Shown here: in pieces, positions 11,319-19,785 of the stretch
Position numbering within the stretch: the stretch's first letter is position 1
Layout of the letters: the number at the start of each line of letters is the position of its first letter
Origin: Caballeronia sp. SL2Y3
GTDB lineage: Bacteria; Pseudomonadota; Gammaproteobacteria; Burkholderiales; Burkholderiaceae
Assembly: GCF_022879575.1 (NCBI RefSeq)
Contig: NZ_CP084260.1
Location: 2,356,001 to 2,420,000 of the forward strand
Direction of reading: 5' to 3'
DNA: 64,000 nucleotides
Translations under genes and position numbers: made by a program
Notes under the pieces: model-generated
What the model was told of the DNA's origin: nothing
What the model saw: the letters and a program-made list of their open reading frames with translations, nothing else
Database searches by the model: none

Positions 11319-11659
11319 CGTTTGACTCCGCGTGCGGACGGCGCCGAGGCGGGCAACGGCGGCGGCATGGGTGCATCGGCGGCCTTCGCGGTCGCCGGGT
11401 CGTAGGTCAGGTATTGCGTGCGGCCGGTTGTTGCGGGCTGCATCTTCAGTGAGTTAGTGGCCAACTGCTCGATGCGCGAAGTCTTCGACAATGCGCTCTG
11501 CTGATACTGGAACTGCGCGTAATCCTGCTGAAGCTGGCGCTCCTGCGACTGCGCCCGCTGCAATTCGATGAACACCTGCCGCTGCTTGTTCGTGGCGCTG
11601 ACGACCGACAGCGCGCACCCGAGCACGACGATCAGGAGAAAGATGTTGAGACGGTTCAT
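11315..11659 (-). CDS. ftsL: Cell division protein FtsL
   Basis: Small bitopic divisome protein that forms the FtsQLB complex and activates FtsWI. The 114-aa product has a short cytoplasmic N-terminus, a transmembrane helix at about residues 5-22 ([17 protein letters not shown]) and a periplasmic Gln-rich coiled coil ([19 protein letters not shown]). The C-terminal 30 residues are Ala/Pro-rich. Identity rests on size, topology and its place between rsmH and ftsI; ATGA overlaps occur at both ends. Confidence 0.92.
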   Translation of the reverse strand: MNRLNIFLLIVVLGCALSVVSATNKQRQVFIELQRAQSQERQLQQDYAQFQYQQSALSKTSRIEQLATNSLKMQPATTGRTQYLTYDPATAKAADAPMPPPLPASAPSARGVKR

Positions 11660-12609
11660 GGCGCGATGCGCTCCGCGATACGCATGACCGCGGACCGGGC
11701 GCGCGGGTTGTCGGCAACTTCGGCATCGCTCGGAAACACGCGGCCGACGATCCGCAGAGGCGGACTCGGCAGATCGACCGCGCGGATCGGCAAACGACGG
11801 TCCACCGCCGGCGCGCTGGATTGCGCCTGCATGAACCGCTTGACGATCCGGTCTTCGAGCGAATGAAAGCTGATCACGACCAGCCGCCCCCCTTGCTCCA
11901 ACAACGAAAGTGCCGATTCAAGAACTACTTGCAGCTCCGCAAGCTCTTGATTGATGTGAATCCGTATAGCCTGAAAGGTGCGAGTTGCCGGGTCCTTGCC
12001 CTTTTCACGGGTCTTGACGACGTGACCCACGATTTCGGCAAGCTCGCGCGTGCTGACGAGAGGCCCAAGACGGTCGGACTCTGCCCTGCGAGCAACAAGC
12101 GCCTTTGCAATCTGAAAAGCAAACCGTTCTTCCCCATAATCTCTGATCACCTCCGTCATTTCCTGCACCGTGGCCCGCGCGAGCCACTCGGCCGCCGACT
12201 CGCCGCGAGTCGGGTCCATCCTCATGTCGAGCGGACCTTCCGCGCGGAAACTGAAACCGCGCTCGGGGTCGTCCACCTGCGGCGACGACACCCCGAGGTC
12301 CAGCAACACGCCCGACACCCGTTCTATCCCGCGCTCCGTTGCCGCGCTTCGCAACGCGGCGAAGCTGTCATGCACGATCGAAAAGCGCGGATCCTGAATC
12401 TGTTGCGCCGTGGCGATGGCGAGCGGGTCCTTGTCGAACGCGATCAGCCGCCCTGCTTCGCCCAGCCGCTGCAATACCGCCCGGCTATGACCGCCGCGCC
12501 CGAAGGTGCCATCTATATAGATACCGTCGGCGCGCGTGATCAGTCCGTCTACCGCTTCCTTCAACAGCACCGTGCGATGCTGCAAGTCATTTCCCATCGC
12601 AGGTGCCAT
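11656..12609 (-). CDS. rsmH: 16S rRNA m4C1402 methyltransferase RsmH (MraW)
   Basis: SAM-dependent enzyme that N4-methylates C1402 in the ribosomal P site. It shows [13 protein letters not shown], the SAM loop [19 protein letters not shown] and the C-terminal [13 protein letters not shown] motif. The annotated start gives 317 aa; an internal ATG at 12597 ([12 protein letters not shown]) matches the usual family N-terminus equally well, and neither has a strong Shine-Dalgarno. It lies 16 bp after mraZ, with an ATGA overlap into ftsL. Confidence 0.94.
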   Translation of the reverse strand: MAPAMGNDLQHRTVLLKEAVDGLITRADGIYIDGTFGRGGHSRAVLQRLGEAGRLIAFDKDPLAIATAQQIQDPRFSIVHDSFAALRSAATERGIERVSGVLLDLGVSSPQVDDPERGFSFRAEGPLDMRMDPTRGESAAEWLARATVQEMTEVIRDYGEERFAFQIAKALVARRAESDRLGPLVSTRELAEIVGHVVKTREKGKDPATRTFQAIRIHINQELAELQVVLESALSLLEQGGRLVVISFHSLEDRIVKRFMQAQSSAPAVDRRLPIRAVDLPSPPLRIVGRVFPSDAEVADNPRARSAVMRIAERIAP

Positions 12610-12625
12610 GTTTTTCAGCGCCGCG

Positions 12626-13054
12626 TCAGAAAGTGAAGTTCTTCAGCGCTTCGGGCATGCCCTGCGCCATGGCTGCGGCTTCCTTCGCCGCGTACGTCTG
12701 CGAGTCCCATAATTCGAAGTGCGCGCCCATGCCGAGCAGCGTCACTTCTTTTTCGAGCGAAGCGGCAGCACGAAGCTCGGGCGAGACCAGCACGCGCCCG
12801 GCGGTATCGAGTTCGACATCCATTGCGTTACCGAGGAAAATGCGCCGCCACCACATGGCTTCCATGGGAAGCGCGGCAACCTTGGCGCGAAAGACTTCCC
12901 ACTCCGGGCGAGGAAACAGCAACAGGCATCCATCCGGGCTCTTCGTGAGCGTCACCCGGCCTTCTGCCTGCCCTTGCAGCGCCTCCCGATAGCGGGACGG
13001 AACCGACATCCGCCCTTTCGCATCGAGCGTCAGCGCCGACGCCCCTTGGAACAC
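12626..13054 (-). CDS. mraZ: Transcriptional regulator MraZ
   Basis: AbrB-fold DNA-binding protein that in characterised bacteria represses its own dcw operon. The product begins [21 protein letters not shown] with GTG at 13054 and has 142 aa, with two tandem MraZ/SpoVT-AbrB repeats (second around [25 protein letters not shown]). An in-frame ATG at 13111 would add 19 non-conserved residues, so the GTG is preferred. It is the first gene of the dcw operon, and its likely operator lies 87-126 bp upstream of the GTG. Confidence 0.95.
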   Translation of the reverse strand: MFQGASALTLDAKGRMSVPSRYREALQGQAEGRVTLTKSPDGCLLLFPRPEWEVFRAKVAALPMEAMWWRRIFLGNAMDVELDTAGRVLVSPELRAAASLEKEVTLLGMGAHFELWDSQTYAAKEAAAMAQGMPEALKNFTF

Positions 13055-13140
13055 TCGCCCTTCTCCCCGTTTGTCGCTGCCTGACTGTCGATGCCCACCG
13101 AGACGCCGCACATGCCTTGAAACTGCCGAAAAGTAGTCGC

Positions 13141-13180
13141 CGGATCACACAAACAACCACTTTCTCACACTGTCTCCCAC
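13141..13180 (-). promoter_or_regulatory. Four tandem 10-bp repeats: candidate MraZ operator
   Basis: Read on the minus strand, four consecutive decamers each start with GTG: GTGGGAGACA, GTGTGAGAAA, GTGGTTGTTT and GTGTGATCCG. MraZ is known to bind arrays of (G)TGGGN-type repeats at about 10-bp spacing upstream of mraZ. The array begins inside the -10 box of the promoter described next and runs about 30 bp into the predicted transcript, a position suited to repression. Confidence 0.8.
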
Positions 13181-13207
13181 TTTAGAGGAACGGATTTCCT
13201 CGGTCAA
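13179..13207 (-). promoter_or_regulatory. dcw operon sigma-70 promoter (Pmra)
   Basis: On the minus strand, TTGACC (13207-13202) and TAAAGT (13184-13179) are separated by exactly 17 bp. The spacer (13185-13201) is itself a perfect inverted repeat, GAGGAA-CGGAT-TTCCTC on the plus strand. The predicted transcript would start near 13172, leaving a 5' leader of about 118 nt before the mraZ GTG. The promoter is inferred from sequence only. Confidence 0.75.
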
Positions 13208-13444
13208 GACGCGCGGCTTTTTTTCGGGGAGCTTTTACTCGCTAGAACAAGGACTTAGCGAACGGACTTATTGCCAGGAGGAAGGGGAAAATCGTTTGAA
13301 ATTAGAGAACTAGTGCGGGAAGCGAACGTAAAGTATGAACATCCGCGCCGCAGACGTGTGAAATGTAACGGTTTCCGCGAGCGCTCGCGGGCGCTCGACA
13401 GGTTGCATTGTTCATACAAAGCGCCTCGCGCGACACTTTGGCGC
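13208..13444. other. Non-coding stretch between dcw promoter and coq7
   Basis: With the mraZ leader this makes a gene-free stretch at 13055-13444. The part upstream of the promoter contains an A/T-rich segment (13218-13232) next to the -35 and a short GC-rich dyad at 13379-13396 (GAGCGC...GCGCTC). The dyad lacks a following U-tract on either strand, so I do not call it a terminator. No further gene is visible. Confidence 0.5.
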
Positions 13445-14098
13445 CTAAACGTAGTATGCGGTGCGCGTCATCACCTTCGCCGCCGCTCGCATCACGAGAC
13501 GGACTGGAAACGGCATCTCCGATCCACCCGCGCCGATGGCGGCTGCTGCGTGCGCGCTTTCGTCCTGCCGCATCTGTTCGACGATCGCGCGAGAAGCGTA
13601 GTCGGTCGCAGGCAGCGTTTTCATGTGGCCGTCGAGATGCTGTTCCACCTGGCGCTCGGTTTCCGCCATGAAGCCGAGGCTCGCGCGGTCGCCGAAGCGG
13701 CCCGCGACGAAACCGATGGCGAGCGCGCCCGCATACCACAGCGGATTGAGAAGGCTCGGGCGCGAGTCGAGGTCTTTGAGACGCTGCGACGTCCATGCGA
13801 GGTGATCTTCCTCTTCGCGGGCGGCCTGCTCGAAGCTCGCCTTCAAGCCCGGCGATTGAGTCGCGAGCTTTTGCGCCTGATAAAGCGCCTGCGCGCAGAC
13901 TTCGCCTACATGATTCACACGCATCAGACCGGCCGAATGAGCCTTCTCTTCGTCCGTGAGCTGCGGCGCATCAGCGACCACGCCGCCCTCCACGAGAACC
14001 GGCATGTTCGATTGCGGTACAGGCCGCGACATGCGGCTCACTCCGGTCATGGAACGCAGGCCGCGATCGAACTCGCCAATGATTTCGTCGAGCGTCAT
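13445..14098 (-). CDS. coq7: Demethoxyubiquinone hydroxylase Coq7
   Basis: Di-iron monooxygenase performing the C6 hydroxylation step of ubiquinone synthesis, replacing UbiF in many beta-proteobacteria. The 217-aa product has the ferritin-like ligands expected of Coq7: [15 protein letters not shown] and [10 protein letters not shown] in the first half, and [13 protein letters not shown] with [11 protein letters not shown] in the second. A hydrophobic stretch ([15 protein letters not shown]) fits the membrane-facing helix. A good Shine-Dalgarno (GAGGTGAG) precedes the ATG. It is monocistronic between the dcw promoter and the porin. Confidence 0.95.
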   Translation of the reverse strand: MTLDEIIGEFDRGLRSMTGVSRMSRPVPQSNMPVLVEGGVVADAPQLTDEEKAHSAGLMRVNHVGEVCAQALYQAQKLATQSPGLKASFEQAAREEEDHLAWTSQRLKDLDSRPSLLNPLWYAGALAIGFVAGRFGDRASLGFMAETERQVEQHLDGHMKTLPATDYASRAIVEQMRQDESAHAAAAIGAGGSEMPFPVRLVMRAAAKVMTRTAYYV

Positions 14099-14448
14099 GT
14101 TCTCACCTCGTTGTTGATGTCATCGTTTCGCGCAACGTCGTACAGGACAGTTAGCAATCCCTATTCTCCCCGGTCAGACATGCGAAAACGGCCGTCGGCG
14201 AGCGCCATTTTTTGTAATTAGGGCAAACACGACTCGCAAAACTGCTGCAAAACCAGGATTTTAGCGCATGTTGCGTAAACGTCACACGTAGCCGCGGGCG
14301 CGGTCCCTTTTCCTTTGTGCGAAAAGTCGTGTTTGTTACATTACGTGTCACTTCGCAAAGAAGACCCCGGCAGGGGCCGTCAACACACTGGCGCTAGAAC
14401 AGTGACCTTGCCAAACAAGTCGCAAAACACTCCTTGGAGATCTACACA
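14099..14448 (+). promoter_or_regulatory. Intergenic region with candidate porin promoter
   Basis: This 350-bp divergent region holds the coq7 5' region and the porin leader. A weak sigma-70-like pair on the plus strand is TTGTGC (14315-14320) and TACATT (14337-14342) with 16-bp spacing. That would give a leader of about 100 nt containing a small CCCC/GGGG hairpin near 14365. The porin Shine-Dalgarno GGAGA is at 14436-14440. No ORF with coding character is present. Confidence 0.4.
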
Positions 14449-15612
14449 ATGAAAAAGTCGCTTCTCGCTCTCGCAGCATTGGGCGTCTTCGCTGGCGCCG
14501 CACATGCGCAGAGCAGCGTGACGCTGTACGGCATCATCGACGCAGGTTTCGTCTATTCCAATAATGTCGGCGGTCAAAAGCTGTATGCAATGAGCAGCGG
14601 CAACGTGCAGGGCAGCCGTTGGGGCCTGCGTGGCACGGAAGATCTGGGCGGCGGCCTGAAGGCCCTGTTCGTGTTGGAGAACGGCTTCAACGTGTTCAAC
14701 GGCCGTCTCGCCCAAGGCGGCTCGGAGTTCGGCCGTCAGGCGTATGTGGGGCTGTCGACGGCGCAATTCGGCACGGTCACGCTGGGTCGCCAGTATGACT
14801 CCGTGGTCGACTTCACCGGTGCGTTCGAAGTCGGCAGCCAGTGGGCGACGTACTACGGTGCGCACCCGGGCGACCTCGACAACATGAACAACTCGAACCG
14901 CGTGAACAACGCGATCAAGTTCACGAGCGCCAATTACGCAGGCTTCACGTTCGGCGGTCTGTATAGCCTCGGCGGCAACGCTGGCCAGTTCAACCGCAAC
15001 CAGATTTGGTCGGTCGGCCTCGGCTACTCGCAAGGTCCGCTGCAATTGGGCGCGGGCTACCTGAACGTCAAGGACCCGAACTACTCGTTCTTCGGCAACA
15101 CGCCGGCGTCGAGCACGACGGGCTCGAACATGGGCGGCAGCCGCGTGTATTCCGGCTACGCTTCGGCTCATACGCAGCAAGTGATCTCGGCAGGCGCGGC
15201 TTACACGTTCGGCGCAGCAACGGTCGGCGCAACGTATAGCAACACGCAGTTCAAGGATGTCGGCAGGGAAGCAGGCACGGGTCTGAACCCGGCTGGCTAC
15301 ACGGGCGGCACGGGCAAGTTCCACAACGCCGAAATCAACTTCAAGTATCAGCTGACCCCGGCTCTGCTGGTTGGCGCTGCCTACGACTACACGAAGGGTT
15401 ACGGCCTGGGCAATGCCAAGTATCACCAAGGCATGCTGGGCGCGGACTACTTCCTGTCGAAGCGCACGGACGTGTATATCGACGGCGTGTATCAGCACGC
15501 TTCGGGCACGGACTCGACGCGTGGCGCCGCAGTCGCCAACATCAACGGCCTGTCGCCGTCGTCGACGTCGAACCAGGTGGCAGCGCTGGTCGGTATCCGC
15601 CACAAGTTCTAA
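14449..15612 (+). CDS. Outer-membrane trimeric porin (Gram-negative porin, OmpC/Omp38-like)
   Basis: General-diffusion porin of the burkholderial porin_4 family. The 387-aa precursor starts MKKSLLALAALGVFAGAAHA, a classical signal peptide cleaved after residue 20, followed by SSVTLYGIIDAGF, the usual first beta strand. The sequence alternates beta-strand-like segments with Gly/Asn/Tyr-rich loops and ends GIRHKF, with the C-terminal Phe used for BAM recognition. The start is set by GGAGA 8 nt upstream; an upstream in-frame ATG would spoil the signal peptide. It is followed by a strong terminator, so it is monocistronic. Codon bias (CTG, GGC, AAC) suggests high expression. Confidence 0.94.
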   Translation: MKKSLLALAALGVFAGAAHAQSSVTLYGIIDAGFVYSNNVGGQKLYAMSSGNVQGSRWGLRGTEDLGGGLKALFVLENGFNVFNGRLAQGGSEFGRQAYVGLSTAQFGTVTLGRQYDSVVDFTGAFEVGSQWATYYGAHPGDLDNMNNSNRVNNAIKFTSANYAGFTFGGLYSLGGNAGQFNRNQIWSVGLGYSQGPLQLGAGYLNVKDPNYSFFGNTPASSTTGSNMGGSRVYSGYASAHTQQVISAGAAYTFGAATVGATYSNTQFKDVGREAGTGLNPAGYTGGTGKFHNAEINFKYQLTPALLVGAAYDYTKGYGLGNAKYHQGMLGADYFLSKRTDVYIDGVYQHASGTDSTRGAAVANINGLSPSSTSNQVAALVGIRHKF

Positions 15613-15640
15613 GAAGCTCGTAACAACGTCGTATTCCTTA

Positions 15641-15666
15641 AAAGGCGCCTTTGGGCGCCTTTTTTT
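15641..15666 (+). terminator. Rho-independent terminator of the porin gene
   Basis: A 7-bp stem AGGCGCC / GGCGCCT around a TTTG loop is followed by seven T residues, 30 bp after the porin stop. Confidence 0.9.
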
Positions 15667-15693
15667 CGTCTCGAGCTTTTGCCTCGCGCCATG

Positions 15694-15731
15694 AAAAAAG
15701 CCTTCGCGTCTTGCGACGCGAAGGCTTTTAT
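15694..15731 (-). terminator. Terminator of fadD (possibly bidirectional)
   Basis: The perfect 15-bp inverted repeat AAAAGCCTTCGCGTC / GACGCGAAGGCTTTT encloses TTGC. On the minus strand it ends in a T6 run just downstream of the fadD stop; on the plus strand it ends in TTTTAT and could back up the porin terminator. Confidence 0.88.
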
Positions 15732-15749
15732 CGAGTGAGCGCGATCCGG

Positions 15750-17423
15750 TCAGACTGTACCGTCGCGCAACTCGCGGCGAAGGATCTTGCCCACATTGCT
15801 CTTCGGCAAGTCCTTGCGAAACTCGATGATGCGCGGCCGCTTATAGCCCGTCAGCCGTTCCTTGCAGAACGCGATCACGTCCGCTTCGGTCAGGTTGTCG
15901 TCCTTGCGCACGATAAAGAGCTTCACCGCCTCGCCCGAATTCTGATCCTTCACGCCGACCGCGGCCACTTCGAACACGCCCGGCAGCATCGCCACGACAT
16001 CCTCGATTTCGTTCGGATACACGTTGAAGCCCGAGACGAGAATCATGTCCTTCTTGCGATCGACGATCTTCACGTAGCCGCGCTCGTCGAACACGCCGAC
16101 ATCGCCTGAGCGGAAGAAACCATCGGGCGTCATCACCTTGGCCGTTTCGTCCGGGCGATTCCAGTAGCCCGCCATCACCTGCGGTCCCTTGATGCAGATC
16201 TCGCCCGCCTGGCCGAGCGGCACTTCGTTGTTGTCGTCGTCGCGGATCGAGACTTCGGTCGATGGCAGCGGCAAGCCGATGGTGCCGGTGTACTCGGTGG
16301 CCGTCACGGGATTGCACGTGACGCAGGGCGAAGTCTCCGACAGCCCATAGCCTTCGACGATAGGCACGCCGGTCACCGCGAACCAGCGCTTTGCGACCGC
16401 TTCCTGAACCGCCATGCCGCCGCCGTTCGCCGCGATCAGCTTGGAGAAATCCAGCTTCGAGAAGTCGGGATGATTCAGCAACGCGTTATAGAGCGTGTTC
16501 ACCGCCGGGAACGTGTTGATGGGAATGCCCTTCAGTCCCTTGATGGTGCCCGCGATATCGCGCGGATTCGGAATCAGCACGCCCAGCCCGCCCGTGCGGA
16601 TGGTGAGCATGCCGCACACCGTCAACGCGAAGATGTGATACAGCGGCAGCGCGACGACGCACACGAACTGGTCGATGTCGGGCCGCTGTCTGCGCGCCGG
16701 TTCCAGCCACACTTCCGATTGCAGCACGTTGGCGATCAGGTTCCGATGCGTCAGCGTCGCGCCCTTCGCCACGCCGGTGGTGCCGCCGGTGTACTGGAGG
16801 AACGCGACGTCCTCCGGTGTCTGCGCGACCGGCTCCAGCGCGTGGCGGCTGCCTTCGCTGATCGCATCGTTGAAGCGGATGCTGCCTGGCAGATTGAACG
16901 CAGGCACCATCTTCTTCACTTTGCGGACGACGAGATTCACCAGCAGGCCTTTCATGCCCATCAGGTCGCCCATTGCGGCGACGACGACATGCTTGATCGC
17001 CGTGTTCTTGATCACGGCTTCGAGCGTGGTCGCGAAGTTCTCCAGAATGACGATGGCCTCCGCGCCGCTGTCGCGAAGCTGATGTTCAAGCTCGCGCGGC
17101 GTGTACAGCGGATTCACGTTCACGACGATATAGCCCGCGCGCAGCACAGCGGCAATGGCGACCGGGTATTGCAGCACGTTCGGCATCATCAGCGCGACGC
17201 GCGCGCCGCGTTTCAGTCCCCTGTGCTGCAACCACGCAGCGAGCTTTTTCGACATGTCGTCGAGCTCGCCGTAAGTGATCGCCTGCCCCATGCAGAGGAA
17301 GGCGCGACGGTCGCGGTTGTTGCGAAAACTGTCTTCGAGCAACTGTGAGACCGACCGGTACGCCGACACGTCGATCTCCGCGGGTACGCCGGCCGGATAC
17401 GATTTCAGCCAGAGTTTCTCCAT
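15750..17423 (-). CDS. fadD: Long-chain fatty-acid--CoA ligase FadD
   Basis: AMP-forming acyl-CoA synthetase that activates fatty acids at the inner membrane for beta-oxidation. The 557-aa protein has the P-loop YTGGTTGVAKGA, EGYGLSETSP, the GDVGVFDERGYVKIVDRKKDMI hinge region and the C-terminal catalytic Lys context LPKSNVGKILRREL. A strong Shine-Dalgarno (AAGGAGA) precedes the ATG. It stands alone, with its own terminator. A more specialised substrate cannot be excluded, but the N-terminus and length match E. coli FadD. Confidence 0.92.
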   Translation of the reverse strand: MEKLWLKSYPAGVPAEIDVSAYRSVSQLLEDSFRNNRDRRAFLCMGQAITYGELDDMSKKLAAWLQHRGLKRGARVALMMPNVLQYPVAIAAVLRAGYIVVNVNPLYTPRELEHQLRDSGAEAIVILENFATTLEAVIKNTAIKHVVVAAMGDLMGMKGLLVNLVVRKVKKMVPAFNLPGSIRFNDAISEGSRHALEPVAQTPEDVAFLQYTGGTTGVAKGATLTHRNLIANVLQSEVWLEPARRQRPDIDQFVCVVALPLYHIFALTVCGMLTIRTGGLGVLIPNPRDIAGTIKGLKGIPINTFPAVNTLYNALLNHPDFSKLDFSKLIAANGGGMAVQEAVAKRWFAVTGVPIVEGYGLSETSPCVTCNPVTATEYTGTIGLPLPSTEVSIRDDDNNEVPLGQAGEICIKGPQVMAGYWNRPDETAKVMTPDGFFRSGDVGVFDERGYVKIVDRKKDMILVSGFNVYPNEIEDVVAMLPGVFEVAAVGVKDQNSGEAVKLFIVRKDDNLTEADVIAFCKERLTGYKRPRIIEFRKDLPKSNVGKILRRELRDGTV

Positions 17424-17550
17424 ACGGCGTCTCCTTATTTAATTTCCGAATGGTCGTGCGAAAACAGGATGCTAGCCGCTCGCTTCCGTTCCGACAATCC
17501 GGTTAGACGCCGCATTTCAGACCACTTCGGGTCGGGTCTTTCCATACTTC

Positions 17551-19632
17551 TCAATGCACTGACTCCACTTCCACCAGGCAATCGTAGAACGTCGCCGATC
17601 CCCCCAGATCGGTCAAAGCCTGGCTCGTTACTTGATTGGCGTTGCAGCCATCGGGGGACAACTTCTTCCACCAGATCGACAAGCCGACGACCACGCCTTC
17701 GCGCGCCCTATCGGTGACGCGCGCACGCGCCTGCATCGACCCGCGATCATTGAAAATGCGCACCTGCGCGCCGTCCGCGATACCGCGCGCGTCCGCGTCG
17801 GCCGGATGAATATCGAGATGCGGCTCTGCTTCCGTCGCGCGCAGACTTTCGATGTTCACGAAGCTGCTGTTCAGGAAGTTGCGCGCGGGCGGCGAGATCA
17901 TCGCGAGCGGATAGCGCGCGACGAGCTCCGGCGCCGCTTCCGCCGACTCGTACGGCGGAAGGTAATCCGGCAGCGGGTCCATGCCTTCGCGTGCGAGACG
18001 TTCGCTGAAGAACTCGCACTTTCCTGATGGCGTGCGGAATCCTCCGTGCGCGAGCGGCGCGTCGGGAATGTCGAGTTCGAGCCAGCGCGACGCCTTCAGT
18101 GCTTCCCATCCGCGGCCGTTCAGCGTGGGGTCGTCCCAGCGAAAGGCTTTCGACGCGATCTGCTCATCCGTTTCGAAGAGAGCAGGCTCGGTGAGATGCA
18201 TCGCGCGGGCAAGGCCGCGGAAGAAATCGGTGTTCGGACGAGATTCGCCCACCGGCGGTATGGCCGGCAGGTTCGCCATGATGTGCGTGTGGCCGTACGA
18301 CTTGTGGACGTCGAGGTGCTCGAGCTGCGTGGTCGCCGGAAAGATCAGGTCGGCGTAGTCGGCTGTATCGGTCTGGAAGTGCTCGAGCACGATGGTGAAC
18401 AAGTCCTCGCGCGCGAAGCCAGCCGCAACTTTCGCCGAGTCCGGCGCAACGGCGACCGGGTTCGAGTTGTAGACGATCAGGGCTTCGATTTTCGGCCCGA
18501 ACGCAGCATCGCCCGGATGGAGCAAGGCGTCGCCGATTGCGTTCATATTGATGCTGCGCGGCAGCTTATTCGGCCAAGCCGGCAGCAAGTCCGGGCGCTC
18601 GAGCGCGGCGTTGTCGACCGGTGCCCATCCCGACGACGACAACAATAGACCGCCCGACCGCTCGCGCCACGCACCCGTCAGCGATGGCAGACACGCGACG
18701 GCGCGCACCGCGTTGCCACCGCCGCGCACGCGCTGCATGCCGTAGTTCAGGCGGATGGCAGCTTTCTTGGTGGAGCCGAATGCACGCGCGAGATCCACGA
18801 CGGTTTGTTCCTCGATGCCGCAAATCGTCGCCACGCGCGACGGCGGATACTGCGCGGCCCGCGCCGCGAGCGCGTCGAAACCAACGGTGTGGTCTGCGAT
18901 GTACTCGTGATCGAGCAGGTTGTCGCGGATCAGCACGTGAATCATGCCGAGCGCGAGCGCGGCATCCGTGCCGGGCCGCAGCGCGATGTGCTGATGGCAT
19001 TTCTCGGCGGTCAGCGACCGATACGGATCGATTGCGATCAGTTTCGCGCCGCGCCGCTTCGCCTCCTGCGCGCGCGTCCAGAAGTGCAGGCTCGACGCGA
19101 TCGGGTTCGCGCCCCAGATCAGGATCAGCTCGCTTTCCTCGAAGAACTCGACGTGCATGCCGATGCCCGCGCCATACGTGTAGCGCAGCCCGGCCGCACC
19201 GGCTGCCGCGCAAATCGTGCGATCCAGCCGCGACGCGCCGAGCACATTGAAAAGTCGCGCGGCGATGCTTTCGCCCTGGACGAGGCCCATGGTGCCGGCG
19301 TAGCTGTACGGAAGGATCGCTTCCGGCGCACGGCGCGCGATCGCGCCCAGGCGCTCGGCGGCTATTTGCAGCCCCGCCTCCCAACTGATCCGTTCGAAAC
19401 GACTGGACCCCTTCGGCCCGACACGGATCAACGGCGTGAGCAGGCGGTCCTTGTGATGCGTTCGCTCGGCGTATCGCGTGACCTTCGTGCAGAGCACGCC
19501 TTGCGTCGGCGGATGATCCGGGTCGCCGCTCACCTTCACTGCCCGGCCGTTCTCTACGGTGACGCGCATCGCGCAGGTGTCGGGGCAATCGTGCGGGCAA
19601 ACGGCTCGGGCAAACTCGGCTGGGGCGTTCAT
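17551..19632 (-). CDS. Molybdopterin-dependent oxidoreductase, [4Fe-4S]-containing, orphan
   Basis: Member of the DMSO-reductase/formate-dehydrogenase superfamily, 693 aa. Cys residues at about 12, 16, 20 and 48 (CPHDCPDTC...GVLC) form a C-x3-C-x3-C-x27-C [4Fe-4S] site. The bis-MGD binding domains follow (LILIWGANP, VYNSNPVAVAPD), then a C-terminal molydopterin dinucleotide-binding domain with NSSFVN and GIADGAQVRIFNDRG. The N-terminus has no Tat signal, so the enzyme is predicted cytoplasmic. No electron-transfer subunit, membrane anchor or chaperone gene lies nearby. The molybdenum ligand cannot be assigned with confidence and no selenocysteine is seen. Substrate unknown. Confidence 0.85.
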   Translation of the reverse strand: MNAPAEFARAVCPHDCPDTCAMRVTVENGRAVKVSGDPDHPPTQGVLCTKVTRYAERTHHKDRLLTPLIRVGPKGSSRFERISWEAGLQIAAERLGAIARRAPEAILPYSYAGTMGLVQGESIAARLFNVLGASRLDRTICAAAGAAGLRYTYGAGIGMHVEFFEESELILIWGANPIASSLHFWTRAQEAKRRGAKLIAIDPYRSLTAEKCHQHIALRPGTDAALALGMIHVLIRDNLLDHEYIADHTVGFDALAARAAQYPPSRVATICGIEEQTVVDLARAFGSTKKAAIRLNYGMQRVRGGGNAVRAVACLPSLTGAWRERSGGLLLSSSGWAPVDNAALERPDLLPAWPNKLPRSINMNAIGDALLHPGDAAFGPKIEALIVYNSNPVAVAPDSAKVAAGFAREDLFTIVLEHFQTDTADYADLIFPATTQLEHLDVHKSYGHTHIMANLPAIPPVGESRPNTDFFRGLARAMHLTEPALFETDEQIASKAFRWDDPTLNGRGWEALKASRWLELDIPDAPLAHGGFRTPSGKCEFFSERLAREGMDPLPDYLPPYESAEAAPELVARYPLAMISPPARNFLNSSFVNIESLRATEAEPHLDIHPADADARGIADGAQVRIFNDRGSMQARARVTDRAREGVVVGLSIWWKKLSPDGCNANQVTSQALTDLGGSATFYDCLVEVESVH

Positions 19633-19785
19633 CGGATAGTCCGGTCAATCGGCAAGGGGGCAGATGCCAGAATTCTATTACGCCGGCTATGCGACCGTCC
19701 GTCCGATGCCTCAAATAGTGGCGGCGTAGAATGAACCAGCGGTGCATCACACGGTTGGTCCGAATTCAAACAAGCGAGCGGTTCA

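Noticed and set aside
13379..13396. GAGCGC/GCGCTC dyad as a coq7 terminator
   Set aside because: Short arms and no T-run on the minus strand.
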